A stretch of 64,000 nucleotides of DNA from an uncultured Bacteroidales bacterium (lineage in GTDB: Bacteria; Bacteroidota; Bacteroidia; Bacteroidales; Bacteroidaceae): contig CACXLY010000004.1 of assembly GCA_902768605.1 (NCBI GenBank), positions 1 through 64,000 of the forward strand, given 5' to 3'. This document shows positions 27,856-40,845 of this stretch, piece by piece (the first letter of the stretch is position 1; every line of letters begins with the position of its first letter). Made by a program: the position numbers and the translations under genes. The notes below the pieces were generated by a model. It did no database searches and was not told the DNA's origin. It was given only the letters and a program-made list of their open reading frames with translations.

Positions 27856-28638
27856 ATGAGATACTTCATCACCCTTTCCTACGACGGCACGCGCTATCAT
27901 GGCTGGCAGATACAACCTAATGGCGACAGCATTCAAGGGCGATTGCAGGATGCACTCTCTACCCTACTTCGCCAACCAATCGAGGTCGTTGGAGCAGGAA
28001 GAACAGATACTGGAGTGCATGCCAAAATGATGGTGGCGCACTTCGACATTGACCCTTCGGAATCTCCCATTAAAAGCGAAGCCAACCGTCCTGTGTCCTC
28101 TTTCATTAATAACGATTTCGAGAGGGACCTTGCCTACAAACTCAACAAACTTCTTCCTCAAGACATTGCCGTACAAGAAGTTCGACAGGTCAGCGACGAC
28201 ATGCATGCACGATTCTCCGCCCTCGCGCGCACGTACCATTATTATATTCATACGCGCAAAGACCCTTTCCTTTTTACTTACAGCTGGCAAGTCCCCTTCA
28301 AGCTCGACTTCTCCCGAATGAACGAGGCGGCTAAAGTGTTGCTTGAGTACAGGGACTTCACAAGCTTCTCGAAAGTGGGCACAGACACAAAGACAAACCT
28401 TTGCGACATCAAGGAAGCCTTTTGGCAAGAAGTCGCACCAGGCCAATGGCGCTTCACCATCACCGCCAATCGCTTCCTTCGCAACATGGTTCGAGCCATC
28501 GTAGGAACTCTCGTTGAAGTCGGCCGAGGCAGGACAAGCATTGAAGACGTTCGCCGCATCATCGAAGCCAAAGACCGTTGCAGTGCTGGCGAAAGCGTCC
28601 CAGGCAAAGCCCTCTTCCTCGTGGACATCAAATACTGA
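27856..28638 (+). CDS. truA: tRNA pseudouridine(38-40) synthase TruA
   Basis: The 260-aa enzyme isomerises uridines in the anticodon arm of tRNAs. The start [20 protein letters not shown] is typical. The catalytic Asp lies in [11 protein letters not shown], followed by [11 protein letters not shown] and [15 protein letters not shown]; near the end [19 protein letters not shown] is the conserved C-terminal motif. Length is normal. It is convergent with the frameshifted gene that follows, with stops 4 bp apart. Confidence 0.97.
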   Translation: MRYFITLSYDGTRYHGWQIQPNGDSIQGRLQDALSTLLRQPIEVVGAGRTDTGVHAKMMVAHFDIDPSESPIKSEANRPVSSFINNDFERDLAYKLNKLLPQDIAVQEVRQVSDDMHARFSALARTYHYYIHTRKDPFLFTYSWQVPFKLDFSRMNEAAKVLLEYRDFTSFSKVGTDTKTNLCDIKEAFWQEVAPGQWRFTITANRFLRNMVRAIVGTLVEVGRGRTSIEDVRRIIEAKDRCSAGESVPGKALFLVDIKY

Positions 28639-28642
28639 GCTG

Positions 28643-29172
28643 CTATTTCTTCCTCACGCAGACGCTGGGCATCATGAGGATGGCACATGCTTCATCGCCA
28701 ACGACAAAGAACGGGCCCTCCATGTCTTGCATTGGCCAATACTCCTCATACAGAGGCTTCCAATTGCATTCCAGCGTAACTGGGTCTAAGTCTCCTTCTC
28801 CAACCCCATAGCCTGTACCTTCTTGTTGTCTTCGAGGGTATAGCTGCCTTGATAGGCTACTTCTTCTCCTTGCATGACAGTCACTTGCTCTGCCGTAAAG
28901 GTCATGGTGTAGCCGTTGCTGAAGTCCAAGCCGCCGTCTTCCCACTCCGAGGCTATCAGATTCTCCACGGTGATGGGCGTCACGTTCGTGTCTGGCGGAA
29001 CGTCGGGCCCGTTCCCTTCATCATAGAATGAGATGTTTTCCAGCTGTTCGATGGGAATCTTAATCTGCGACCCATCAGTCTTGTAAATGACTAAGCCCTG
29101 CGCGTTGGCCAATAGATAACTCGCGCCAAGCAGGAGGCAAGAAAAGATGCGCTTCATGTTCATTGTACTCAT
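28643..29172 (-). pseudogene. Small exported protein, apparently frameshifted near 28800
   Basis: The frame from ATG 29172 (or 29157, MKRIFSCLLLGASYLLANAQ) encodes a signal peptide, then DGSQIKIPIEQLENISFYD and a lipocalin-like beta-rich segment (TMTFTAEQVTVMQGEEVAYQ). It stops at 28786 after 128 codons. The neighbouring minus-strand frame continues without a stop to 28643 and looks coding: LDPVTLECNWKPLYEEYWPM, then EGPFFVVGDEACAILMMP. A single-base change near CTATGGGGTTGGAGAAGG would join them into about 175 aa. It could be a pseudogene, a sequencing error, or a genuinely shorter protein. Function is not recognised. Confidence 0.5.
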
Positions 29173-29289
29173 GTCTTTGTGATATTAGTAATTGATTGTT
29201 TTCTATTAAAATACTATACACTTCGCGATGCATAGTTATAAAAAAACAAATACGATGCAATACTGCACGAAATATTCTTCTCAAATGTG

Positions 29290-29412
29290 GCAAAAAAATA
29301 CTTCCACGTGTCGCCAGCAAACTACTAACGTGTCGTTGGCAATTTACTAACGTGTCGTTGGCAATTTATACACTTGTAAATCGCAATTTACTAACGTGTC
29401 GTTTGGCATTTA
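29290..29412. repeat. Tandem ACTAACGTGTCGTTGGCAATTT repeat
   Basis: Four to five degenerate units of about 22-24 bp with the core ACGTGTCG, in the gap between the frameshifted gene and the M23 peptidase. Part of the ACGTGTC family. Confidence 0.7.
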
Positions 29413-29424
29413 CTCGTGGATAGT

Positions 29425-30057
29425 TCACTCGACTTTAGCTGAGGTGAACCTGATGGAGCCGTTTTTCAGCTTCGTGACGACAAAGATTTGACGGCGGAGG
29501 GCATTGTTTTCGTGGTCGAAGATGCGCGATGAATCAAAGGGCATTCCGTTGACACGGGTTTCAAAATGCAAGTGGATGCCAGTTGCGCGGCCCGTCTGAC
29601 CTTCGAGACCGACGGGGTCGCCTGGTTGCAACCACTGCCCTACCTTGACGAGATTGCGCGAATGGTGACTGTAGAGCGTCTCCAGACCATTGGCGTGACG
29701 CAAGATGACGCAGTTTCCGTAAGCAAAGAAGGGACCTGAAAGAATTACCTCTCCCGCAAAAGCAGCACGGGTGGTATCGTTGCCGAAGGTCTGCAAGTCG
29801 GTCCCGCCATGATGCCGCTCGCCGCCGAAGGGACTGTTCATCTTGGCTCCAGGCAAGGGATAGCACCACTCCTCGACCGTATAGTTGGCGAAGTTTATCG
29901 TGAACTGGTCGCGGTTAGCAAAAGGGTCTTTAGCCGCTTCGACCTTCATCACCTGCCACTCGTCGATATCTACTGGCTCGTTTTGAGCCAGTAAAAGGTT
30001 AAAAGATGAAAAGGTGAAAAGACAAAAACAAATAAACTTGATAGTGTCTTCTTTCAT
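29425..30057 (-). CDS. Exported M23 family metallopeptidase
   Basis: The 210-aa product has a LytM-type peptidase domain that cuts peptidoglycan peptides. The zinc motif H83-x3-D87 (RHHGGTDLQTFG), H131 in YSHHSRNL and H162-x-H164 (GIHLHFE) are all present, so it may be active rather than a degenerate regulator. The signal peptide FCLFTFSSFNLLLAQ is encoded by CTTTTCACCTTTTCATC repeat words, another case of a repeat family supplying protein sequence. It follows pgeF by 37 bp on the same strand. Confidence 0.9.
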   Translation of the reverse strand: MKEDTIKFICFCLFTFSSFNLLLAQNEPVDIDEWQVMKVEAAKDPFANRDQFTINFANYTVEEWCYPLPGAKMNSPFGGERHHGGTDLQTFGNDTTRAAFAGEVILSGPFFAYGNCVILRHANGLETLYSHHSRNLVKVGQWLQPGDPVGLEGQTGRATGIHLHFETRVNGMPFDSSRIFDHENNALRRQIFVVTKLKNGSIRFTSAKVE

Positions 30058-30094
30058 AGCATTAGCCTTTTTAAATTTTTCAACTTTTAACCAT

Positions 30095-30766
30095 TTAACC
30101 TTTTATGAAGATTCCGTTGTAGTTTCGCCCTGTGTTGATAGTCTCGCGGCGAGCACTATAGAAGTCCTCCGACGCGCGCGTGCACGTACCTTCTATATAT
30201 ATGTCGCTTACGCCCATCTCCTCGAGAAGCCATTTGTTTGCTTCCCAAAGGTCGATGAAGGCCCTCTCTGACTCCCCATTAAAGGAGGAGGACAATAAAC
30301 CTCCCTTTGAGAGTCCTTTCCTTGCAATCCTTTCCATCGGGAAACCCGCTGAGCGGAAAGCCTCATAGACCTCGTTGCCGACCTCGAACCACTCGAGCGA
30401 AATGCCAGGGCCTATGATGGCATGAAGGTCTTGGGGATTGATGGGGTGTATCTTCTCGACGGTCTTCTGCACGATGCGACTGACAGTCCCTCGCCAGCCC
30501 GCATGGACGGCTGCCACGATTCGCTGCCTTGTATCATAAAGAAGGACTGGGATGCAGTCGGCCGTCTTCACGCAAACACAGAGGCCTGGTTTGTCGGTGA
30601 TGACCGCATCGGTTGCTTCAGGGCGCCCAGCTTCCCGCATCCACAGGACGTTATCCGAGTGAACCTGACGAGGAAGAGCAAGGTCCTCGAGACGAAGCCC
30701 AAGCGCCTCTACCCCACAGCCCTTGCCCGTCGTGAAGGCTGTGACCCAGGAGGGTGTTGAGTACAT
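30095..30766 (-). CDS. pgeF: Polyphenol oxidase family protein (YfiH/LACC1-type purine nucleosidase)
   Basis: A protein of 223 aa if it starts at ATG 30766 (MYSTPSWVTAFTTGKG). The family motifs LPRQVHSDNV, CVKTADCIPVLLYD, AAVHAGWRGT and IGPGISLEWFEVG are present. The H, C and H ligands form the zinc site; the family acts on purine nucleosides and helps peptidoglycan fidelity. The frame extends upstream to 30835, but that part is encoded by a palindromic element. An in-frame box pair at 30270-30315 adds LSKGGLLSSSFNGESERAF before the conserved DLWEANKWLL. The N-terminal region also looks shorter than in many homologues. Confidence 0.88.
   Translation of the reverse strand: MYSTPSWVTAFTTGKGCGVEALGLRLEDLALPRQVHSDNVLWMREAGRPEATDAVITDKPGLCVCVKTADCIPVLLYDTRQRIVAAVHAGWRGTVSRIVQKTVEKIHPINPQDLHAIIGPGISLEWFEVGNEVYEAFRSAGFPMERIARKGLSKGGLLSSSFNGESERAFIDLWEANKWLLEEMGVSDIYIEGTCTRASEDFYSARRETINTGRNYNGIFIKG
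30270..30315. repeat. Palindromic box pair inside pgeF
   Basis: GACTCCCCATTAAAGGAGG and the inverted CCTCCCTTTGAGAGTC are separated by 11 bp and kept in frame within pgeF. The boxes resemble those in lepA. Confidence 0.6.
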
Positions 30767-30773
30767 AACAACA

Positions 30774-30866
30774 GACCCCCCATCCCCCTTTAGGGGGAGA
30801 CCTTTATTACTTTGGGATTTTGGCATCTCTGACATAATTATTCCCCCTAAAGGGGGTTAGGGGGTC
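30774..30866. repeat. Paired palindromic element between obgE and pgeF
   Basis: The left end is GACCCCCCATCCCCCTTTAG and the right end CTAAAGGGGGTTAGGGGGTC; each box is itself palindromic and the two are inverted copies. The 93-bp element supplies the obgE stop codon (minus-strand ACCCCCTAA) and overlaps the possible upstream extension of pgeF. Confidence 0.75.
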
Positions 30867-32023
30867 CAGTTCTCTTCTTCCTCTTCTTCCACATCCTCGA
30901 TGAAGTCGTCATCCAGGATTTCTATCTCTTCGTCTTCGCCCTCGTCGAGCAGTTCCTGATGGAAGGCGGCGAGGTCTTTGTTGCGATGGACAATGCTCTC
31001 TTGCTGCGTGATGGCCGTTATCTTGTTGCTCTCGCTGTTGAGCGCTTTCCAGAGAAGGTCTTTTAGTTCGCTCAAACCGCTGCCCGTGACTGCGCTGATG
31101 AAGACGTGCGGCAGGTCGTCGGGCAAGTCCTCCGAAAGCATTTGCTGCAGTTCGTCGTCGAGGAGGTCGCTTTTCGTGATGGCAAGTACCCTTTGCTTGT
31201 CGAGCATCTCGGGATTGAAGTTGCGCAGTTCGCCGAGCAAGACCTCGTACTCATGCTTGATGTCGTCCGTATCGCCAGGCACCATGAAGAGCAAGAGGGA
31301 GTTGCGCTCGATGTGACGAAGGAAGCGAAGTCCCAAGCCTCGGCCCTCGGAAGCGCCCTCGATGATGCCCGGAATGTCGGCCATCACGAAGGATTGCCCG
31401 TCGCGATAGGACACGATGCCGAGCGAGGGCTCCATCGTCGTGAAGGGATAGCCTGCAATCTTCGGCCTCGCACTCGACAGGGAACTGAGCAGCGTGCTCT
31501 TTCCCGCATTGGGAAAGCCCACGAGACCCACATCAGCAAGCAACTTGAGTTCCAAGATGACGGTTCGCTCCTCCATCGGTTCGCCCGGCTGAGCATAGCG
31601 CGGAGCCTGATTGGTAGAGGTCGCGAAGTGCTTGTTGCCCATGCCGCCCCGACCGCCCTTGAGGAGCATCACGACCTGCCCGTCGTCGGTCACGTCGCAG
31701 AGGTATTCGCCCGTCTCGGCATCATAAACGACGGTGCCGCAAGGGACATCAATGTAACGGTCCTCGCCATCGGCGCCCGTGCTTCCGCTCGGACCTCCGT
31801 TGCCTCCATGTCCTGCAAAGACATGACGCTCGAAGCGAAGATGCAGCAGAGTCCAGTAGTTGTGATTCCCTCGCAGATAGACATGGCCTCCACGCCCGCC
31901 GTCGCCGCCATCTGGTCCGCCATTGGGAACATACTTAGCGCGATGCATGTGCATGGAGCCTCGGCCACCCTTACCCGAGCGGCAACATATCTTGACGTAA
32001 TCTACGAAGTTGCTTTCAGCCAC
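30857..32023 (-). CDS. obgE: Obg-type GTPase
   Basis: The 388-aa ribosome-assembly GTPase has the glycine-rich Obg fold (about 1-160: [30 protein letters not shown]), then the G domain with P-loop [22 protein letters not shown] and TKSDLLDD. The acidic C-terminus ([14 protein letters not shown]) is common in Bacteroidetes. The last residues NWTP and the stop are encoded by the palindromic element at 30774-30866, so the original C-terminus may have been altered. It lies 62 bp after adk on the same strand. Confidence 0.97.
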   Translation of the reverse strand: MAESNFVDYVKICCRSGKGGRGSMHMHRAKYVPNGGPDGGDGGRGGHVYLRGNHNYWTLLHLRFERHVFAGHGGNGGPSGSTGADGEDRYIDVPCGTVVYDAETGEYLCDVTDDGQVVMLLKGGRGGMGNKHFATSTNQAPRYAQPGEPMEERTVILELKLLADVGLVGFPNAGKSTLLSSLSSARPKIAGYPFTTMEPSLGIVSYRDGQSFVMADIPGIIEGASEGRGLGLRFLRHIERNSLLLFMVPGDTDDIKHEYEVLLGELRNFNPEMLDKQRVLAITKSDLLDDELQQMLSEDLPDDLPHVFISAVTGSGLSELKDLLWKALNSESNKITAITQQESIVHRNKDLAAFHQELLDEGEDEEIEILDDDFIEDVEEEEEENWTP

Positions 32024-32085
32024 CTTACATTTACCATTTAATCATTTACCATTTACCATTTGTTCCTTGAAAGGAGACAAGGGGT

Positions 32086-32664
32086 TCATTTCACGCTATC
32101 GAGGAACTTGAAGATGGAGGCAATCATGTCTTCCTTGTTAGGCGTGTCTGCCCAACGGAAGGTGTGGCGGATGCCTTCGCGCTCGAACCAATCAATCAAG
32201 GGAGCAGTCTGGTTCTGATAAACCTCGAAGCGCTTCTTGATGGTCTCTTCGTTGTCGTCCTCACGTCCTTGTTCTTTGGCACGACGAAGCAGACGGAACA
32301 TCAGGATGTCCTCTTCGACAACCAGTTCTATCATGATGCCCAGCTCGTGTCCACGCTCTTGAAGCATCTTCTTGAGGGCCTCTGCCTGAGCAATCGTACG
32401 AGGGAATCCGTCGAAGATGACGCCTTTGCCTGCTGGCTGTGCGTCGTAGGTCTTCGCAAGAATCTCAATCATGAGGTCGTCGGGGATGAGCTGGCCGTTC
32501 GAGATATACCCCTGAGCAATCTTGCCAAGCTCTGTTCCGTTCTTGATTTCGGCACGAAGCACGTCGCCCGTGCTGATGTGACCCATGCCATAACGTTCTA
32601 CAATCTCGTCGCTGTAAGTGCCTTTACCAGAACCTGGGGCACCGAAAATGATAATGTTCTTCAT
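32086..32664 (-). CDS. adk: Adenylate kinase
   Basis: The 192-aa enzyme interconverts ATP + AMP and 2 ADP. The P-loop is GAPGSGKGTYSDEI; the AMP-binding HISTGDVLRAEI and the signature FDGFPRTIAQAE are clear. The LID is the short, zinc-free type. It sits in a nucleotide and translation cluster: hpt, adk, obgE, pgeF. Confidence 0.97.
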   Translation of the reverse strand: MKNIIIFGAPGSGKGTYSDEIVERYGMGHISTGDVLRAEIKNGTELGKIAQGYISNGQLIPDDLMIEILAKTYDAQPAGKGVIFDGFPRTIAQAEALKKMLQERGHELGIMIELVVEEDILMFRLLRRAKEQGREDDNEETIKKRFEVYQNQTAPLIDWFEREGIRHTFRWADTPNKEDMIASIFKFLDSVK

Positions 32665-32725
32665 TGTTTATGTTGAATTATAAATCTATCAATTATGGAT
32701 TGATTAATCTTGAATTTTGAATTTA

Positions 32726-33274
32726 TTAATTTTGAATTATCGTATAGATGTCTTTCGTGTTTCGTCCGAAGCCGTCGTAGTCGAGGCCGTAACCCACCAC
32801 GAAGTCGTCGGGAATCTGCTTGCAGCAGTAGCGCACGTCGAGCTTCACCTTCAGTTTGCTTGGCTTGAGCAATAGCGTGCAGATGTCGATGCTCTCGGGG
32901 TTCTGTCCTTTGAGGGTGTCGAGCATGTGAGCCATGGTGAGACCCGTATCCACGATGTCCTCGACGATAATGACCGGTCGGCCCGTAATGTCCACGTTGA
33001 GCCCAATCACCTCGCGGATGTTGCCCGTCGTGTTTGTGCCTTCGTAGGAAGCCAGCTTGACGAAGGAAACCTCGCAAGGCAGGTTTATCTCCCGAAGGAG
33101 GTCAGCTGCAAAGATAAAGGAGCCATTGAGGACAGCGAGGAAGACTGGCTCTTTGCCTTCGTAGTCGCGATTGATTTTTTCAGCCACGCGCCTTATCTGA
33201 CTCTTAATCGTTCTCTCGGAGATGCTGATTGCAAAGGTTTTGTCTTTAACCTTGAGGATTCTGCTTCTTTGCAT
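32726..33274 (-). CDS. hpt: Hypoxanthine phosphoribosyltransferase
   Basis: The 182-aa purine salvage enzyme converts hypoxanthine or guanine with PRPP to nucleotides. The PRPP-binding motif VIIVEDIVDTGLTMAHML is clear, with VFLAVLNGSFIFAADLLREI near the N-terminus and DFVVGYGLDYDGFGRN near the end. It starts at ATG 33274, 11 bp after the Crp-type regulator, so the two may be cotranscribed. Confidence 0.95.
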   Translation of the reverse strand: MQRSRILKVKDKTFAISISERTIKSQIRRVAEKINRDYEGKEPVFLAVLNGSFIFAADLLREINLPCEVSFVKLASYEGTNTTGNIREVIGLNVDITGRPVIIVEDIVDTGLTMAHMLDTLKGQNPESIDICTLLLKPSKLKVKLDVRYCCKQIPDDFVVGYGLDYDGFGRNTKDIYTIIQN

Positions 33275-33285
33275 AACTATAGTGA

Positions 33286-33873
33286 TTATTTCGGGTTAGC
33301 ACTTGCTCCTCTCACTCTGCTGAGCGTTTCGGGCGTCATCTGCAGGAAGCTGGCGATGTGCACCATCGGAGCTCTGAGGACGATTTCGCGTTTCTCACGG
33401 AGCAGCCTCTCATAGCGTTCGGCAGCATTCTCGAAGCGTTGGCTGTCGGCATGTTCCTGGCTGCTGATGGCCACGTGCTCCAATATCTTTCGATAGAGCA
33501 TTTCTATCTCCTGATTGCGCCCCATCAGTTTGTGGAGCTCGATATATGGGATGGCGAACAGTTCGGTGGGTTCGAGCGCCTCTACAATGAGGCGACTTGG
33601 TTCCTGCTTGAGGAAGCTTTCGATGCAAAAGACGATGCGCCCCTCGAAGGAGAAGTGCTCCGTGACGTCCTTATTATTCTTGTAATAATACTGCCGCACC
33701 ATTCCTTTATCGACGAAATAAAGGGCACTGCATACCATCCCTTCCTCCAGAATGGTGTCGCCTTTCTGGAACTTCATGGGGATAAGGATGCCTGCCAGCA
33801 TGTCAATGCCTTTTGGCGTCAGAGGACAGTAGATGCGGGCAATTTCCCGTGCAATGTGAAGCCGTGTTTCCAT
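33286..33873 (-). CDS. Crp/Fnr family transcriptional regulator
   Basis: The 195-aa product has a cyclic-nucleotide-binding-like beta-roll: FQKGDTILEEGMVCSALYFV and GMVRQYYYKNNKDVTEHFSF. The C-terminal helix-turn-helix is at about 160-185 (MVHIASFLQMTPETLSRVRG). Members of this Bacteroidetes subgroup usually regulate stress or metabolic genes; the ligand is unknown. It is the first gene of the run through hpt and adk. The 236 bp upstream (33874-34109) is GAAGAATGAAGAG and AAATCGTAAATA repeat words without a recognisable -7 box. Confidence 0.88.
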   Translation of the reverse strand: METRLHIAREIARIYCPLTPKGIDMLAGILIPMKFQKGDTILEEGMVCSALYFVDKGMVRQYYYKNNKDVTEHFSFEGRIVFCIESFLKQEPSRLIVEALEPTELFAIPYIELHKLMGRNQEIEMLYRKILEHVAISSQEHADSQRFENAAERYERLLREKREIVLRAPMVHIASFLQMTPETLSRVRGASANPK

Positions 33874-34109
33874 TTTTGGTGAAGAGATTTAAATGAAGAG
33901 TGAAGAATATATAAATGAAGAGTGAAGAATGAAGAATGAAGAATTTGCTACCGCGCTCAATTGTGAATTATGAATTAACAACTATGAATTATGAAGAATT
34001 TGCTACCGTGCTGTAAATAGCTAAATTACTAAATCGTAAATAAATAGTAAATCGTAAATAGTCAAATCGTAAATTACTTAAATTATGAATTGTGAATTGT
34101 GAATTGTGT

Positions 34110-35984
34110 TTAGTCCAGCTTGAGCACGGCGAGGAAGGCTTTCTGCGGCACTTGCACGTTGCCTATCTGCTTCATGCGTTTCTTGCCTTTCTTCTGCTTT
34201 TCGAGGAGTTTGCGCTTACGGCTCACGTCACCGCCGTAGCACTTTGCCAGCACGTCCTTGCGCACCTGCTTCACCGTCTCGCGTGCGATAATCTTGGCTC
34301 CGATGGCGGCCTGTATGGCGATGTCGAACTGTTGGCGCGGCAGGAGTTCCTTGAGCTTCTCGCACATTCGGCGGCCAAAGCTCTCGGCGTTGTCGAAATG
34401 CGTCAGTGTGGAGAGTGCATCGACGGGTTCTCCGTTGAGCAGGATGTCCATCTTGACGAGCTTGCTGGGCCGGTAGCCGGCCTGATGATAGTCGAAGGAA
34501 GCGTAGCCCTTCGAGATGCTCTTGAGCTTGTCGTAGAAGTCGATGACTATCTCGCCCAAAGGCATCGCATATTGCAGTTCCACTCGGTTTCCGCTGATGT
34601 ATTCCTGCTTCAGAAGCTCGCCTCGCTTGCCCAGGCAGAGCGTCATGATGGGCCCGATGTAGTTGGCCGTCGTGATGACGGAAGCATGGATGTATGGCTC
34701 CTCGATGTGGTCGATGAGCGTCTGGTCGGGCATTCCGCTGGGGTTGTGCACCTCCTGCATCTGCCCTTGCTTGTCGTAAACGAGGTAGGAGACGTTTGGG
34801 ACGGTGGTGATGACGTCCATATTGAACTCGCGGTCGAGCCTCTCCTGAATGATTTCCATGTGCAGGAGGCCGAGGAAGCCGCATCGGAAGCCGAACCCCA
34901 GCGCCACGGAGCTCTCGGGCTGGAAGGTGAGACTGGCATCGTTGAGCTGCAGCTTCTCGAGCGAAGCACGCAGGTTCTCGAAGTCCTCCGTCTCGATGGG
35001 ATAGACGCCGGCGAAGACCATCGGCTTGACCTCTTCGAAGCCCGAAATGGCTTCCTTGCAAGGGTTCTCCACCGTAGTAATCGTGTCGCCCACCTTCACC
35101 TCGGTTGCCGTCTTGATGCCCGAAACGATGTAGCCCACGTCGCCGCAATGCAGCACCTGCCGGGGCACCATATCCATCTTCAGGACACCGATTTCGTCGG
35201 CCTTGTACTCCTTGCCCGTATTGATGAACTGCACCTGGTCGCCGCTCCGCATAGAGCCGTTGACGATTTTGAAGTAAGCGATGATGCCGCGGAAGGAGTT
35301 GAAGACGGAGTCAAAGATGAGGGCCTGCAGGGGCGCCTTCTCGTCGCCTTTGGGACAGGGAATACGTTCCACGACGGCTCTGAGAATCTCCTCCACGCCC
35401 ATGCCCGTCTTGCCGCTTGCCCGGATGATTTCCTCGCGCTTGCAGCCGATGAGGTCCACAATTTCGTCCTCCACCTCCTCGGGCATCGCATTCGGCATAT
35501 CGCATTTGTTGATGACGGGGATGATTTCGAGGTCGTGGTCGATGGCCATGTAGAGGTTGCTGATGGTTTGAGCCTGAACGCCTTGCGTAGCATCCACCAC
35601 CAGCAGGGCGCCCTCGCAGGCTGCGATGCTTCGGCTCACCTCGTAGCTGAAGTCCACGTGTCCCGGAGTGTCGATGAGGTTGAGGATATAAGACCCACCC
35701 CGTCCCTCCCTTAAAGGGAGGGAGTCTTTCGTGGAGAGGCAATCGCTCGACGAAGCAGACTCGCCTGCTTTCTCCCCCTTTAAGGGGGAGTTAGAGGGGG
35801 TCCACTCCATCTGTATGGCGTGGCTCTTGATGGTGATACCACGCTCTTGCTCCAAGTCCATATCGTCGAGCATCTGCCCCTTGGTCACGGCGATGGTCTT
35901 CGTGTACTCCAGCAGACGGTCTGCCAGGGTGCTTTTCCCGTGGTCGATGTGGGCGATGATGCAGAAATTCCTGATGTTTTGCAT
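34110..35984 (-). CDS. lepA: Elongation factor 4 (LepA) with an in-frame repeat insertion
   Basis: The 624-aa ribosomal back-translocase GTPase has P-loop [46 protein letters not shown] and NKCDMPNA. The C-terminal LepA domain ends with [17 protein letters not shown]. Bacterial LepA is usually near 595-600 aa; the excess here is a segment after [10 protein letters not shown] reading [15 protein letters not shown] ... [11 protein letters not shown]. It is encoded by the palindromic element at 35692-35802, just before [11 protein letters not shown] in the GTPase domain. The frame is intact, so the element has probably been tolerated as a surface loop. A TAACTTTG box lies at 36005-36012. Confidence 0.97.
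   Translation of the reverse strand: MQNIRNFCIIAHIDHGKSTLADRLLEYTKTIAVTKGQMLDDMDLEQERGITIKSHAIQMEWTPSNSPLKGEKAGESASSSDCLSTKDSLPLREGRGGSYILNLIDTPGHVDFSYEVSRSIAACEGALLVVDATQGVQAQTISNLYMAIDHDLEIIPVINKCDMPNAMPEEVEDEIVDLIGCKREEIIRASGKTGMGVEEILRAVVERIPCPKGDEKAPLQALIFDSVFNSFRGIIAYFKIVNGSMRSGDQVQFINTGKEYKADEIGVLKMDMVPRQVLHCGDVGYIVSGIKTATEVKVGDTITTVENPCKEAISGFEEVKPMVFAGVYPIETEDFENLRASLEKLQLNDASLTFQPESSVALGFGFRCGFLGLLHMEIIQERLDREFNMDVITTVPNVSYLVYDKQGQMQEVHNPSGMPDQTLIDHIEEPYIHASVITTANYIGPIMTLCLGKRGELLKQEYISGNRVELQYAMPLGEIVIDFYDKLKSISKGYASFDYHQAGYRPSKLVKMDILLNGEPVDALSTLTHFDNAESFGRRMCEKLKELLPRQQFDIAIQAAIGAKIIARETVKQVRKDVLAKCYGGDVSRKRKLLEKQKKGKKRMKQIGNVQVPQKAFLAVLKLD
35692..35802. repeat. Paired palindromic element inside lepA
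   Basis: The left box is GTCCCTCCCTTAAAGGGAGG and the right box CTCCCCCTTTAAGGGGGAG, with outer ends GACCCACC and GGGGGTC. The element is 111 bp, exactly 37 codons, and contains no stop in the lepA frame. Confidence 0.8.
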
Positions 35985-36004
35985 GAAAAAGTGTATTTGC
36001 TTTG

Positions 36005-36012
36005 CAAAGTTA
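36005..36012 (-). promoter_or_regulatory. Predicted -7 box for lepA
   Basis: Minus-strand TAACTTTG fits TAnnTTTG, 20 nt before the lepA start. Confidence 0.6.
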
Positions 36013-40718
<4,706 letters not shown>

Positions 40719-40768
40719 GAATGGGGGTGCCTTTCGGCCGAGAAGCTTTTGAATAACCACAGAATACA

Positions 40769-40827
40769 CGAATTGCACGAATTGTCCTGTCGTTTTTGTT
40801 GTCAGACAGAACAATTCGTGCAATTCG
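40769..40827. repeat. Inverted repeat with CGAATTGCACGAATTGT arms
   Basis: Perfect 17-bp arms (40769-40785 and 40811-40827) enclose 25 bp, between the convergent GH2 and M16 genes. The arms belong to the GTGCAATTCG family. It could act as a bidirectional terminator, but there is no clear T run. Confidence 0.75.
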
Positions 40828-40845
40828 CAGTTTAATCAGTCGACT

